NCBI GenBank assembly: GCA_900551395.1 | Contig: URVX01000073.1 | Coordinates: 1-6,124 of the forward strand | Length of the DNA stretch: 6,124 nt | Direction of reading: 5' to 3' | Source: an uncultured Subdoligranulum sp. | GTDB taxonomy: Bacteria > Bacillota > Clostridia > Christensenellales > CAG-314 | In this document: one piece after another, positions 5,660 through 6,124 of the stretch | Numbering within the stretch: the stretch's first letter is position 1 | How the letters are laid out: each line of letters begins with the position of its first letter | Program-made: the position numbers and the translations under genes | Notes under the pieces: model-generated | Databases searched by the model: none | Seen by the model: the letters and a program-made list of their open reading frames with translations, nothing else | What the model was told of the DNA's origin: nothing

Positions 5660-6124
5660 TTATTCAAAATCCTTTTGCTCGTCTTCGGCAGCCGACTCCG
5701 CAAGCTCCTCCGTCACGGTATCGGCAATGGCATCGGATATCTCCTCCGCAACCGCAGGCGCGAAATTCCTGTAGCCTACAAGACGGGCAGGTCTCAAGGC
5801 ATAGCTCAATGCCAACGCCGCCCCGCCGCCTATAAGCGCGGTAAACCATTGAAGCGCGCCCATCATGACTGCGATTGTCTCCATCTGCTTGACATTAAAA
5901 AGCAAAGGATAAATCCATTTTACTCCCACGAAATAAAGGAAAATGAATTTCAAGCCCGCCGCAAGCACTATTGCCGCCGCTGAGACCAGCAGATTGTACC
6001 AAAATCTTCTCGTACTGCCGGAATCCACTCGCAAAAGCCACACCGCAACACCGAAAACAACTACGTATATAGCGTTGGAAACCGCGATGAAAGGCACAAG
6101 CAGAACATTGGGATGGTGTCCGAG
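5660..6124 (-). CDS. Membrane protein, probable ECF transporter S component, 3' part
   Basis: The reading frame enters from the right edge without a start. 154 codons are visible, and the GTG at 6097 is internal rather than the likely start, because the frame continues upstream as LGHHPNVLL. Three hydrophobic stretches are seen: VPFIAVSNAIYVVVFGVAVWLL, a long one around LLVSAAAIVLAAGLKFIFLYF, and MMGALQWFTALIGGGAALAL. The polar N within PFIAVSNA, the LKFIFLYF helix and the QWFTALIGGGxALAL last helix resemble substrate-binding (S) components of energy-coupling factor transporters, which bind a vitamin or metal and work with EcfA/EcfT. No ligand can be assigned. Unusually, about 33 acidic, alanine-rich residues follow the last helix. 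The family call is from remembered pattern and is moderate. The gene ends in TAA and has its own terminator. Confidence 0.5.
   Translation of the reverse strand, partial: LGHHPNVLLVPFIAVSNAIYVVVFGVAVWLLRVDSGSTRRFWYNLLVSAAAIVLAAGLKFIFLYFVGVKWIYPLLFNVKQMETIAVMMGALQWFTALIGGGAALALSYALRPARLVGYRNFAPAVAEEISDAIADTVTEELAESAAEDEQKDFE

Overview
The window reads as ordinary chromosomal DNA from a Bacillota (Firmicutes) bacterium, most likely an uncultured member of the Clostridia. The evidence is a spoVG gene, the AGGAG-type ribosome binding sites, sigma-A-like promoters, a TTG start codon, and compact genes separated by intrinsic terminators. The lineage below phylum is inference. I see no mobile element, CRISPR array, tRNA, rRNA or phage gene.

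Layout, left to right. (1) Bases 1-28, minus strand: the first nine codons of rpmE (ribosomal protein bL31), with its RBS and a good sigma-A promoter. (2) 197-1216, plus: a divergent zinc-type medium-chain dehydrogenase that keeps its structural-zinc cysteines but has lost the usual catalytic-zinc and dinucleotide-binding residues; a terminator follows. (3) 1309-2682, minus: full-length murC, the UDP-MurNAc:L-alanine ligase of peptidoglycan synthesis. (4) 2816-3073, plus: spoVG, divergent from murC across a 133-base, very AT-rich double promoter region. (5) 3095-5494, minus: a CtpE/Exp7-like P-type cation ATPase, convergent with spoVG and sharing a bidirectional terminator with it. (6) 5660-6124, minus: the 3' part of a membrane protein that resembles the S component of an ECF vitamin/micronutrient transporter, with its own terminator.

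The genes look like independent transcription units rather than one pathway: five of the six promoters or terminators expected for single-gene units can be located. The common theme is housekeeping: translation (bL31), cell wall (MurC), cell-wall and sporulation regulation (SpoVG), and ion and nutrient transport (ATPase, ECF). SpoVG and MurC belong to a neighbourhood that is often linked in Clostridia, but here they are divergent.

I did not find a convincing undescribed system. The points most worth a second look are the probable loss of normal catalysis in the dehydrogenase, two genes (the ATPase and murC) whose -10 boxes sit so close to the ATG that their mRNAs should be leaderless or nearly so, and unusual ion-site residues in the ATPase.
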